Assembly (NCBI GenBank): GCA_035461765.1
Contig: DATHUY010000024.1
Span: forward strand, 1 to 64,000
Source: Longimicrobiales bacterium
GTDB taxonomy: Bacteria; Gemmatimonadota; Gemmatimonadetes; Longimicrobiales; RSA9
Reading direction: 5' to 3'
DNA: 64,000 nucleotides
Shown: one piece after another, positions 24,689 to 32,508 of the stretch
How the letters are laid out: every line of letters starts with the position of its first letter
Position numbering within the stretch: the stretch's first letter is position 1
Program-made: the position numbers and the translations under genes
Notes under the pieces: model-generated
What the model was told of the DNA's origin: nothing
The model's database searches: none
Seen by the model: the letters and a program-made list of their open reading frames with translations, nothing else

Positions 24689-27016
24689 ATGACGGAACAA
24701 AGGCAGGACGGCACGAAGCTCCAGGTGGCGGGCGCAAAGCCGCAGGACGTGGGGACCGGCACGGCCCGATTGAGTCGCAAGTCGATGCAGTCGCTCGGCG
24801 TGCGAGAAGGCGAAGTGATCGAGATCGCCGGCAAGCGACCGACTGCCGCACTGGCGCTGCCGCCCTACGCCGAGGACGAGGGGCTCGACGTGATCCGGCT
24901 CGATGGCCTCCAGCGCGGCAACGCCGGCGTCAGCATCGGCGACCACGTCTCCGTGAAGGCCGCCGAGACGAAGCCGGCCCGTCGGATACAGCTGGCTCCG
25001 GCGCAGAAGAACCTGCGTTTGGTGGGCTCCGGTGAAATGCTTCGGCGCACGCTGTTCCAGCGGCCGCTGGTAGCAGGCGACATCATCTCCACATCGATCT
25101 ATCAGCGCAACCAGATGCAGCAACAGCCCGGCAGCGGGGTGCCCGACGACCTGTTCCGGATGTTCTTCGAGCAGCCCGCCTTCGGTCTCCAGGAGATCCG
25201 GCTGCGCGTGATATCGACGGTGCCGCGCGGTGTCGTGCAGATCGCGCAGGACACGGAAATCGAGCTGCTCCCGGAATTCGTGGAGTTGGATGAGCAGCGG
25301 CCGGCCGCGGTCACGTATGACGATCTCGGCGGGCTCGGTGAAACGCTCGGCCAGGTCCGCGAGATGATCGAGCTGCCGCTGAAGCATCCCGAGCTCTTCC
25401 AGCGACTCGGCATCGATCCGCCCAAGGGCGTGCTGCTCTATGGCCCGCCCGGTACCGGCAAGACGCTGCTCGCGCGCGCCGTCGCCAATGAGGCCGATGC
25501 CCGCTTCTTCCATATCGCGGGTCCGGAGATCATGGGTCGGTATTACGGCGAATCGGAGCAGCGCCTGCGTGAGGTATTCCAGCAGGCGCAGCAGCAGTCG
25601 CCATCCATCATCTTCATCGACGAGATCGACTCGATCGCGCCGAAGCGGGAAGAGGTGACGGGCGAGGTCGAGCGCCGGGTGGTGGCGCAGCTGCTCACAC
25701 TCCTCGATGGCCTGGAGCCGCGGCAGAACGTGGTCGTGATCGGAGCCACCAACCGCGTGGATGCCATCGACGAAGCGCTGCGCCGTCCCGGTCGCTTCGA
25801 TCGCGAGATCATCATGGGCGTGCCGGACGTCCAGGGCCGCCGTGAGATTCTGGCCATCCACACGCGCGGTATGCCGCTTGACGAAGATGTCGCGCTGGAC
25901 GAGCTGGCGCGCGTGACGTACGGATTCGTCGGCGCGGACATGTCGGCGCTGGCGCGCGAGGCGGCCATGGAGACTCTGCGCCGCAGTGTCTCCGGCGTGG
26001 ACCTCGATTCCGGCGAGATCCCCCGTGAGGTGATCGAGAATCTGCGCGTGACGAGGCAGGACTTCATGCGTGCGCTCAAGCGCGTGCAGCCGTCCGCGCT
26101 GCGCGAGATCATGATCGAGGCACCGAACGTCGGCTGGGATGATGTCGGCGGTCTCGATGAAGCGAAGCGCGAGCTGCGCGACGGCGTCGAGCTGCCGCTG
26201 CGTCATCCACAGAGCTTCGAGCGTCTCGGCATTCGCCCCGCAAAGGGGTTCCTCCTGTTCGGCCCGCCCGGCACAGGCAAGACAATGCTCGCAAAGGCCG
26301 TCGCACGGGAGGCGGAAGCGAACTTCATTGCCACGAAGTCTTCCAACCTGCTGTCGAAGTGGTATGGCGAATCGGAGCGCCAGATCTCGCGGCTGTTCCA
26401 GCGCGCGCGCCAGGTCGCCCCGACGGTCATCTTCATCGACGAGATCGACTCACTCGCACCATCCCGCGGCGGTGGACTCGGTGAGCCGGCGGTCACCGAG
26501 CGCGTCGTGAACACGCTGCTCGCCGAGATGGATGGACTCGAAGAGCTGCGTGGTGTGGTGGTCATTGCCGCCTCGAACCGTCCGGCACTGCTGGATCCGG
26601 CACTGCTGCGGCCGGGCCGCTTCGACGATCTCATCTACGTGCCCGTGCCCGAGCGCGATGGCCGCCTCCACATCCTGAAGATCCACACGCGCAACATGCC
26701 GCTCGGTGATGACGTGGACCTGGAGGCCGTCGCTGCACGGACGGAAGGTTACACCGGCGCCGACCTGGAGGATGTGGTGCGGCGCGCCGGCCTCCAGGCG
26801 CTGCGTGACAACCTCGACGTCGAGCGGGTCACAATGAACTACTTCGAGGACGCCCTGAAGGAGACGCGCGCCTCCGTGACACCGGAGATGGACCGCGAGT
26901 ACCGCGACCTCATACGCACGCTCAAGCAGGAGAGCCCGCGCGGCGGTCGCATCGGGTTCGCCATCGAGTCCGAGGAGGCAGCATCACCTCCGCCGCCGCG
27001 CATCGCTGCATCGTGA
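24689..27016 (+). CDS. CDC48/p97-type AAA+ ATPase
   Basis: The 775-residue protein has an N-terminal double-psi-barrel/N domain (about 8-195) and two AAA modules (D1 about 215-460, D2 about 485-740). Walker A (GPPGTGKT) is at residues 252-259 and 525-532. Walker B is FIDEID in both, and D1 and D2 show GATNR and AASNR sensor motifs. It is a hexameric protein unfoldase. Bacterial copies are patchily distributed and their clients are mostly unknown. The C-terminus (RIAAS) lacks an HbYX proteasome-docking tail. GGAGG at 24677-24681, 7 bases before ATG 24689, sets the start. Confidence 0.92.
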   Translation: MTEQRQDGTKLQVAGAKPQDVGTGTARLSRKSMQSLGVREGEVIEIAGKRPTAALALPPYAEDEGLDVIRLDGLQRGNAGVSIGDHVSVKAAETKPARRIQLAPAQKNLRLVGSGEMLRRTLFQRPLVAGDIISTSIYQRNQMQQQPGSGVPDDLFRMFFEQPAFGLQEIRLRVISTVPRGVVQIAQDTEIELLPEFVELDEQRPAAVTYDDLGGLGETLGQVREMIELPLKHPELFQRLGIDPPKGVLLYGPPGTGKTLLARAVANEADARFFHIAGPEIMGRYYGESEQRLREVFQQAQQQSPSIIFIDEIDSIAPKREEVTGEVERRVVAQLLTLLDGLEPRQNVVVIGATNRVDAIDEALRRPGRFDREIIMGVPDVQGRREILAIHTRGMPLDEDVALDELARVTYGFVGADMSALAREAAMETLRRSVSGVDLDSGEIPREVIENLRVTRQDFMRALKRVQPSALREIMIEAPNVGWDDVGGLDEAKRELRDGVELPLRHPQSFERLGIRPAKGFLLFGPPGTGKTMLAKAVAREAEANFIATKSSNLLSKWYGESERQISRLFQRARQVAPTVIFIDEIDSLAPSRGGGLGEPAVTERVVNTLLAEMDGLEELRGVVVIAASNRPALLDPALLRPGRFDDLIYVPVPERDGRLHILKIHTRNMPLGDDVDLEAVAARTEGYTGADLEDVVRRAGLQALRDNLDVERVTMNYFEDALKETRASVTPEMDREYRDLIRTLKQESPRGGRIGFAIESEEAASPPPPRIAAS

Positions 27017-27083
27017 GTGGCTCGAGCGGGTCGGTGTCACGATCGGCTCGAGTGCACCGAACTGGCACCTGACCACGGGCGCG

Positions 27084-27099
27084 CGGCACTTTTGTTGCA
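27084..27099 (+). promoter_or_regulatory. Sigma-54 (RpoN) promoter
   Basis: CGGCACT-N4-TTGCA has the GG at -24 and GC at -12 with exact sigma-54 spacing. It differs from the consensus TGGCACG-N4-TTGCA at two positions. Transcription would begin near 27110, about 67 bases before the small gene at 27177. A 12-bp palindrome (27092-27103) and ACAAC-N8-GTTGT follow and may bind an activator or other protein. Confidence 0.55.
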
Positions 27100-27176
27100 A
27101 CAACGTCAGCATGTTGTGATGGCTCGCATCGACCACCGGTGCGGGCCTTTGTTGTTGTATCAATGCAGGAGGAAAA

Positions 27177-27467
27177 ATGGCCGCGAACGACTGGAGCAGG
27201 GACGAAAGCTTCTGGCGGGACAACTACAAGACCCGCCCGTACACCGACCAGAACCGCAGCTTCGATGAGTATCGCCCGGGCTACAAGTACAGCTACGACA
27301 GCGCTGAGAAGATCGGGCGCCGTCCATGGAATGAAGCGGAGCCGGAGCTGCGCAGCAACTGGGACCGCTACGAGGGGCGCGGCGAGTCCACGTGGGAGGA
27401 AGTGAAGGACAGCGTGAGGGACGCCTGGGACCGGATCACCGGCAAGGACGACCGCACACACCGGTAG
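27177..27467 (+). CDS. Small charged protein of unknown function
   Basis: This 96-residue, highly hydrophilic protein is rich in Arg, Asp, Glu, Trp and Tyr and ends with the helical region STWEEVKDSVRDAWDRITG, which resembles the C-terminal part of small stress-response proteins. AGGAGG just upstream is the best ribosome site in this area. The sigma-54 promoter at 27084 and the terminator at 27521 make it a self-contained transcription unit. It might be a desiccation or envelope stress protein, but no family was recognised and this is only an inference. Confidence 0.6.
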   Translation: MAANDWSRDESFWRDNYKTRPYTDQNRSFDEYRPGYKYSYDSAEKIGRRPWNEAEPELRSNWDRYEGRGESTWEEVKDSVRDAWDRITGKDDRTHR

Positions 27468-27520
27468 TTGCAGGACGCCGTCGGCCGCTCGACAGAAGCG
27501 GCATGACCGGCTGACGCTCG

Positions 27521-27551
27521 AAGGGTCGGATCGCGCTGCGGTCCGACCCTT
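27521..27551. terminator. Bidirectional hairpin terminator
   Basis: AAGGGTCGGA (27521-27530) pairs with TCCGACCCTT (27542-27551). The stem extends inward by a few more pairs and is followed by T on one side and A on the other. It separates the small gene from the convergent cyclase gene. Confidence 0.75.
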
Positions 27552-27552
27552 T

Positions 27553-28791
27553 CTACGTACCCGTTATGTCCCGCTTCTTCTGCACATACATCAACTGATC
27601 CGCGGCCGCGATGAGAGAATCGACAGTGACGTCGGGTCCGGGCTGGACGCGCACGGCACCTATACTGAGGGACAGCGTGTAGGAACGTCCACTTTCCTCA
27701 TTGTACTGCTCGAGCCGATTTTGCAGACGGTCCTTCAGGATAATGTCGCCCTGCACGCCGGCATCGACGGCCAGGATTACGAATTCGTCACCACCCATCC
27801 GCGCGAGTACACCGGGTTCCTCCCCCACGCGCGCGACGATGTCGGAATCACGAAAGCAGCTTCTCAGGATCTGAGCGAGATCGTTGAGGACCCTGTCGCC
27901 CTCGATGTGGCCGTGCGCGTCGTTGATCAGTTTGAAATCGTCGATGTCGATATACAGGAGCAGGAGCTCCGCTCCCCTGCGGACGGCGAGACGCATCTGC
28001 TGTTCGGCCAGGAGAAAAAAACCGCGGCGATTGAAGAGCCCGGTCAGCTCGTCCGTGGTGGAAAGTCGGCGCAGCGCCGCCTCCGCCTCCTTCTGTGCCG
28101 TGATGTCGCGATAGATGCCATAAACGGCTACCTGATCGCCCTGCACGGTAACGGGCGTGCCGAGGACGGATACGTGCAGCAGCGTGCCGTCCTTGCGTCG
28201 ACGCTGAGCCTCCTCGAACACGGTGCGGCCCGCGGCCACGTCCTTCGTCAGCGCCATCCCGGATTCCCGGTGCTCCACCGGTACGATCAGTTCGTTGATG
28301 GTGCACCCCTGCGCCTCCGAAAGTGTGTAGCCGAAGAGGCGCTCGAACTCGCGGTTCACACGCACGACACGGTCCTGGCCGTCCAGCACGACGATCGCTT
28401 CGGGTGACGCCTCGAAGAGCTGTTCGAAGTACACCCGGTCGAGCTGCAGTCCTTCGTTCAGGTTGCGACAGTCCTCGAGTGCACGGATTCTCTCCAGCGC
28501 TGCGCCGGTGAGCCCGGCAATTGCCGGCAGGACCGTCATCGCGTGGGCGCCACCACCAGCGAGCCTCAGCTCGCCGGCCTGCCTTCCGCGGCAAAGTACC
28601 GGCGCCGCTACCAGATCGTTACCGGCCAGGACCGGCTGCCGGCCGGCATGGACGAACTCCATTCGTCCCCCACCCGTGCACGAGTCGGGCAGCTGCGAGC
28701 ACACCAGCGCGATGGATGCTTCATCCGCGCACGACATGAGATCCCGTGCCGCATTCACGACGTTCGCAACAAGTGCAGCTCGATCCAGCAT
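27553..28791 (-). CDS. PAS-GGDEF diguanylate cyclase
   Basis: The 412-residue soluble protein has a GAF-like N-terminal region (~1-105), a PAS domain (~122-235; EAIVVLDGQDRVVRVN) and a C-terminal GGDEF domain (~245-405). It should make the second messenger c-di-GMP. The catalytic MGGDEF is intact. The inhibitory RDSD site lies about 10 residues further from GGDEF than usual because of an extra VG-EEPGVLARM stretch, so product inhibition may be altered. GGAG 8 bases before ATG 28791 supports the start. It is the last of three minus-strand genes after a lipoprotein and a barrel protein (51-base gap). Confidence 0.88.
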   Translation of the reverse strand: MLDRAALVANVVNAARDLMSCADEASIALVCSQLPDSCTGGGRMEFVHAGRQPVLAGNDLVAAPVLCRGRQAGELRLAGGGAHAMTVLPAIAGLTGAALERIRALEDCRNLNEGLQLDRVYFEQLFEASPEAIVVLDGQDRVVRVNREFERLFGYTLSEAQGCTINELIVPVEHRESGMALTKDVAAGRTVFEEAQRRRKDGTLLHVSVLGTPVTVQGDQVAVYGIYRDITAQKEAEAALRRLSTTDELTGLFNRRGFFLLAEQQMRLAVRRGAELLLLYIDIDDFKLINDAHGHIEGDRVLNDLAQILRSCFRDSDIVARVGEEPGVLARMGGDEFVILAVDAGVQGDIILKDRLQNRLEQYNEESGRSYTLSLSIGAVRVQPGPDVTVDSLIAAADQLMYVQKKRDITGT

Positions 28792-28842
28792 GTGTCCGCT
28801 CCAATTCTTGCTTGCTGCGGCGTCTGCGCGCGTTCCGGACGT

Positions 28843-29538
28843 CTAGAACAGACTCCCGACTCCCGCAAAGAGCGTCAGGGTCGCACGGATGTTATGCATC
28901 GAGCCAGGGTCCGAGCCATCGAGCGGACGGAACGGGTGATCCAGAATCAACTGATCAACGCCCTCCAGCCGGAGGCCCAGCTGGCCGTCGGTAACGCGGA
29001 TACCGGTGAGCATCTCGATTCCGGCTCCGCCCAGCACCGTCAGCTGCCGTGTATCCTCCGGGTTGTAGGCGACATTGGAGCCTTCGATGAGCACCTCCTC
29101 GTCGCCCTCGCCGAAGCCAAACCACGTGACACCGCCGCCGCCAATCAGGTAGGCCGTCATGGATCGGTGGACCGCAGGCGGCACGATCCGGACGAGCGCC
29201 GTCGTCTCCAGATTCCAGGCGTCGGCAGCGATGTTCCGGTTCGGCAGCGTGATGGTGCCGTGCGAATAGGACCCGCCCAGCCGCACGCCGAGCCAGCCAC
29301 CCAGATCCCAGCCCTCGGCCTGCAGGCCCGCGATCCAGGTCCCGCCGAATCCGATATCCACCGGCGAGTCCTCGCCGGACTCGATGAAGGGAGCGTACTG
29401 CACGTACCCGCCGCCCCACCCGACGCTGGTGTCGTAGTCCTGTGCCGCAGCCTCGGCCGGCCGGAAAAGGGCGACGCATGCTGCAGCCAGAATGCCCGCG
29501 AGGCAGTGCCCGGTGCGACGTATCTTGATGTGGATCAT
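28843..29538 (-). CDS. Predicted outer-membrane beta-barrel protein
   Basis: The 231-residue protein starts with a signal peptide (cleaved near AEAAAQ) and has a strand-rich glycine/aromatic pattern ending in a terminal Phe (AGVGSLF), which fits an eight-stranded barrel of OmpW/OmpA size. The start ATG overlaps the TGA of the upstream lipoprotein gene by four bases, so the two are translationally coupled. No specific family is recognised. Confidence 0.6.
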   Translation of the reverse strand: MIHIKIRRTGHCLAGILAAACVALFRPAEAAAQDYDTSVGWGGGYVQYAPFIESGEDSPVDIGFGGTWIAGLQAEGWDLGGWLGVRLGGSYSHGTITLPNRNIAADAWNLETTALVRIVPPAVHRSMTAYLIGGGGVTWFGFGEGDEEVLIEGSNVAYNPEDTRQLTVLGGAGIEMLTGIRVTDGQLGLRLEGVDQLILDHPFRPLDGSDPGSMHNIRATLTLFAGVGSLF

Positions 29539-31103
29539 GGATTGATATCGGTATCGAGGACCGGCACGTGGAACACGTGTCCGCTGGCTGTAACACCGAA
29601 CAGGTGAGCCCTGACATCCGCATCGTCTGCCGCACGGCGGTCGACAATGCGCAGCGGGCCTGCCACTCGCTGCGGCACGATGATCCGGCCGATGCGGCGG
29701 AAGTGCCGCGTGTCGATCAGGATGATATCAGAACCTCCGCCACCGACCGCCGCCCAGTTCGTCTCCACACTTCCACCATCGAACGAAGCGAGCGGATGGA
29801 CAGCCACACCCGCGCCGCCCGAGATATCAGCTGCGCTGTACGTTCCGCGCAGTTGAGCCGGCTGTGTCAGAAAGAACACCGAGGAGGCACCGCGCGTCAC
29901 CATCACATCGCCGGTGTGGTTCACCGACATGCCCGTGATCTCCGACGATGTGTTGTTCGCGTAATCGGAGATGTTCACCACATCCGAGATCCAGCGGTCG
30001 AACAGGGGCGGGTGCGCTCCCATCTCGCCCCACAGCCACACGCGTCCCGGGTTGCGGGCGCCCTCAGCGATCGCGATCGAGCTGCCATCGCCAGACGCCG
30101 TAACGAACGTCGTGTCTGCATTCAGCCACTCATCGAGCTTCCACTCGCCGAGATACATGAAGATGTCCGAGCCCTGCGCGCGCAGACCCGTGTAGATCTC
30201 GTACCAGCTCCCGCTGGTTACCGAGATCACCTGATCCGGGTTGCCTGGAACGTGGTCGTAGACGCGCCACTGCGTCCCGAGCGTGGGGTTCTCGTAATGG
30301 ATGCGGACGCTGTCCGCAAATGCGATCACACAGCCGGGGTCGTCGGTGCTGTCGAGGTTGACCAGTGTCACCGGGTGGTGGCAGGTTCCCGGCGTTGCCA
30401 TCCCTGGTCCCCATGCATTGTCGTCGACTACCTGGGTCCACAGCAGCAGGTCGGACTCGCGCTCGGCCCAGGCGGCATCCCACTGCACCATCCGAATGGA
30501 GCCGTCGGGTGCGGCGCTGGTAGGCTGCGTAGAATAGAGCACCACGCCTGACGCATCCTGCGCGATGTGCTGCGGCCGGTCGCTGAAGTCGAAGTGCGTC
30601 AGGATCACCTTGCCATCTTCCTCCGGCGTGAACTGCCAGAGCACCGCATTCGGCGCGTAAAATCTACGCGCTTCGGCGAAGCTCGTCAGGTCTACGTACG
30701 AGATGCTTGTACCACCGGAGTTGGCGACAATCAGCGTGTCACGCGTCAGGTCCAGCGTCATCCCCCACGGCGCGGAGCCGACGAGCGCGCGGCCTGTCCG
30801 TTCCAGCGCGTCACCCGTCCACGAAATCATGTCGACGGAGTTGTTCTGTTTGTTAGAGACGTACAGGACGCCGCGTACCGCGTCGACGACCACGTCGCCA
30901 ATGGCTGCGACTGAACCCGCGACCGGAAACGTACGACCTGAAAGCGGCGGGTTGGTGCCGCCGCCGCCGTCGCCGCCATCGTCGCCGCCGTTCGTAATCG
31001 AGTCGGTCCCGCACGCTGCAAGCAGTGCCACAAGGAACAGCGGCAGATACGTGCGCGCGTGGAACCCGCGGATCACCATCCGCCGGGTCAGCTTCCGCTT
31101 CAT
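29535..31103 (-). CDS. Lipoprotein with propeller-like repeats
   Basis: The 522-residue protein has a lipobox (LVALLAAC, Cys about residue 31) followed by a Gly/Asp-rich linker encoded by a GCC/GTC-type repeat at 30958-30990. The body has repeated VYV/LYVSN, GMTLD and SISYVDL-like blades, typical of beta-propeller lipoproteins. It would sit on the outer membrane and bind an unknown partner. AAGGA lies 6 bases before ATG 31103, within a small hairpin. The four-base overlap with the barrel gene (29535-29538) argues for a shared job. Confidence 0.65.
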   Translation of the reverse strand: MKRKLTRRMVIRGFHARTYLPLFLVALLAACGTDSITNGGDDGGDGGGGTNPPLSGRTFPVAGSVAAIGDVVVDAVRGVLYVSNKQNNSVDMISWTGDALERTGRALVGSAPWGMTLDLTRDTLIVANSGGTSISYVDLTSFAEARRFYAPNAVLWQFTPEEDGKVILTHFDFSDRPQHIAQDASGVVLYSTQPTSAAPDGSIRMVQWDAAWAERESDLLLWTQVVDDNAWGPGMATPGTCHHPVTLVNLDSTDDPGCVIAFADSVRIHYENPTLGTQWRVYDHVPGNPDQVISVTSGSWYEIYTGLRAQGSDIFMYLGEWKLDEWLNADTTFVTASGDGSSIAIAEGARNPGRVWLWGEMGAHPPLFDRWISDVVNISDYANNTSSEITGMSVNHTGDVMVTRGASSVFFLTQPAQLRGTYSAADISGGAGVAVHPLASFDGGSVETNWAAVGGGGSDIILIDTRHFRRIGRIIVPQRVAGPLRIVDRRAADDADVRAHLFGVTASGHVFHVPVLDTDINP

Positions 31104-31108
31104 CCGGT

Positions 31109-31153
31109 ATCCTTCGGTGCTGTGAAGGGGACGGGTCGCCTTTGCAGACCCGT
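31109..31153 (-). promoter_or_regulatory. Structured leader of the propeller-lipoprotein operon
   Basis: On the minus strand two hairpins precede the start. One is ACGGGTC/GACCCGT (31131-31137 with 31147-31153). The other is a 5-bp stem CCTTC/GAAGG (31111-31115 with 31124-31128) that includes the Shine-Dalgarno AAGGA. It may regulate translation. It does not match a c-di-GMP riboswitch core. Confidence 0.3.
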
Positions 31154-31392
31154 GCTCATTTCAGACGTGCAGGTGGCAGGAACCATACACCGCGTGCCGG
31201 AAACGCCAAACCCTTATCAGGCCATAACCTGTGGACCGGCCAGGCGCGGGTGGCCGCGCGCGGCGTCGCACTCCGGAACAGGCTCGTCAGGGTGCGGCGT
31301 CACATATTGGAACAGCGAATTGCGATCGCGTTCGCGGCAGTTATGGCGGTCAGGTAGATGTCAGAGGGGGCGGGCTTGCGCACCAGGAAGGT
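31154..31392. other. Non-coding stretch before the propeller-lipoprotein operon
   Basis: With the hairpin at 31393 this is part of a gap of about 340 bases between the degenerate GGDEF gene and the lipoprotein operon. No gene is supported. It should hold the operon promoter, but no convincing hexamer pair was found. Confidence 0.35.
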
Positions 31393-31423
31393 GCCCGATC
31401 CCGCAAACGTCGCGGGATCGGGC
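31393..31423 (-). terminator. 12-bp hairpin after the degenerate GGDEF gene
   Basis: GCCCGATCCCGC (31393-31404) and GCGGGATCGGGC (31412-31423) are a perfect stem around 7 bases, located just beyond the stop codon of the minus-strand gene at 31446. It has no T-run. Confidence 0.65.
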
Positions 31424-31445
31424 TGGTATCCGGCGTCTCGGTTCG

Positions 31446-32177
31446 CTAGCGGGTCTGAAGTCGGCGCGCTCGGGCGCCATACGCGGGCGCGCTGGTTCCG
31501 GGCCGCGGGACATTGCGGGCAGCCGCACGGGCCGCCGCGAGCGAGCGCTCAGCGCATTCCACAAACTCTTCCGGCGAAGCAAGGTGCGGCTGGTAAACCG
31601 TGATGCCGGCTTCGATGTCCGGCATGGGAACCGATGACGCCGCAGCGGCCGCCCGCACTCGCGAGATGAAAGCTTGTGCCGCGTCCGCATCGGCGTCGGC
31701 CAGGACGGAGAGGAAGGCATCAGCTCGCCATCCGCACCGTGATGACAGGTTCATCTGCCGCGTCATCTGCTGCAGCACGTGGCCGAACTCGCGCAATGCG
31801 TCGGCTGCTGCGCCGGGGCCGCGTTGCGCCGTGAACTCCTCCAGGCGGCTCAGCCCGAACATCACAAGCGTCAGCTTCCTGCCGCGCCTCGCTGCCGCAA
31901 ACTCCTTTGCAACGAAGTGTCGGGCAAAGGTCGCATCACCGGAGGGCATCTCCGCTGCCGACCCGGCGGGCATGGACAACGCAACCGCACCGGCACCCAC
32001 GTCGGCCGACGCCTCAAACACGAGCGTCAGAATCAGAATCGCTACCGTCATAATGGCGATGGCGAGGGGCGAGTGCAGCGTCATGCCAAGCGTGATCGCT
32101 GCCATCATCCAGACTGCGACCACTCCCGCAAGTCGGGATCGCAGCACCGTCTGAATCCGCACTGGCTGAAATCGCAT
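31446..32177 (-). CDS. Membrane protein with degenerate GGDEF domain
   Basis: The 243-residue protein has two transmembrane helices in the first ~50 residues and a C-terminal region (about 85-215) that follows the GGDEF fold: LTLVMFGLSRLEEF, then RCGWRADAFLSVLAD and AGITVYQP. The signature GGDEF is replaced by RADAF and the metal-binding Asp is not conserved, so it is probably not a cyclase. Such proteins may bind c-di-GMP or GTP or act as scaffolds. A GTG at 32213 would add 12 residues. ATG 32177 is preferred from the TM topology, and no good ribosome site precedes either. A TAGAGT hexamer lies 8 bases upstream. Confidence 0.6.
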   Translation of the reverse strand: MRFQPVRIQTVLRSRLAGVVAVWMMAAITLGMTLHSPLAIAIMTVAILILTLVFEASADVGAGAVALSMPAGSAAEMPSGDATFARHFVAKEFAAARRGRKLTLVMFGLSRLEEFTAQRGPGAAADALREFGHVLQQMTRQMNLSSRCGWRADAFLSVLADADADAAQAFISRVRAAAAASSVPMPDIEAGITVYQPHLASPEEFVECAERSLAAARAAARNVPRPGTSAPAYGARARRLQTR

Positions 32178-32317
32178 CTTCACTAACTCTACCGTTGGGT
32201 CCGGGGCATGCACTCATTTCGAGAACCGTGCCGGCAAGCGTGTTGTTGTGAACAGTGCATTTCCCGGCGCGGTGGTGCGAAAAGCGGAGGTTGAACGCTT
32301 GGTTCGTACTACACGTT

Positions 32318-32356
32318 TGTGGTGCCTACGCCACACATTCGAGAGGATCTTATAAT
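32318..32356 (+). promoter_or_regulatory. Possible regulated promoter upstream of the GT-C-like gene
   Basis: A perfect TATAAT (32351-32356) has no good -35 element. Where the -35 should be lies the inverted repeat TGTGG-N8-CCACA (32318-32335). This is the layout of an activator-dependent promoter. The next start codon is about 150 bases downstream (32509). The remaining bases from 32214 to 32508 show nothing else convincing. Confidence 0.35.
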
Positions 32357-32508
32357 CACTGTTGTCTGAAAGCAGCGCCCGGCTGGTCCCCTGGACTTCG
32401 CATCATTTCCTGGCTCGATATGCCGCAAGCTCTTACAATGCGCACCACCAGCACGCCCGTGGCTGGGCTGAAGCGTGAGCATCACCTTCCTGACTCAGTT
32501 GCAGCTTC

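Noticed and set aside
31104-31200. c-di-GMP riboswitch before the propeller lipoprotein
   Set aside because: Two hairpins and a GCAAAGGC segment are seen, but the conserved GEMM core and the GGUAGC-GGGUU-type features are absent.
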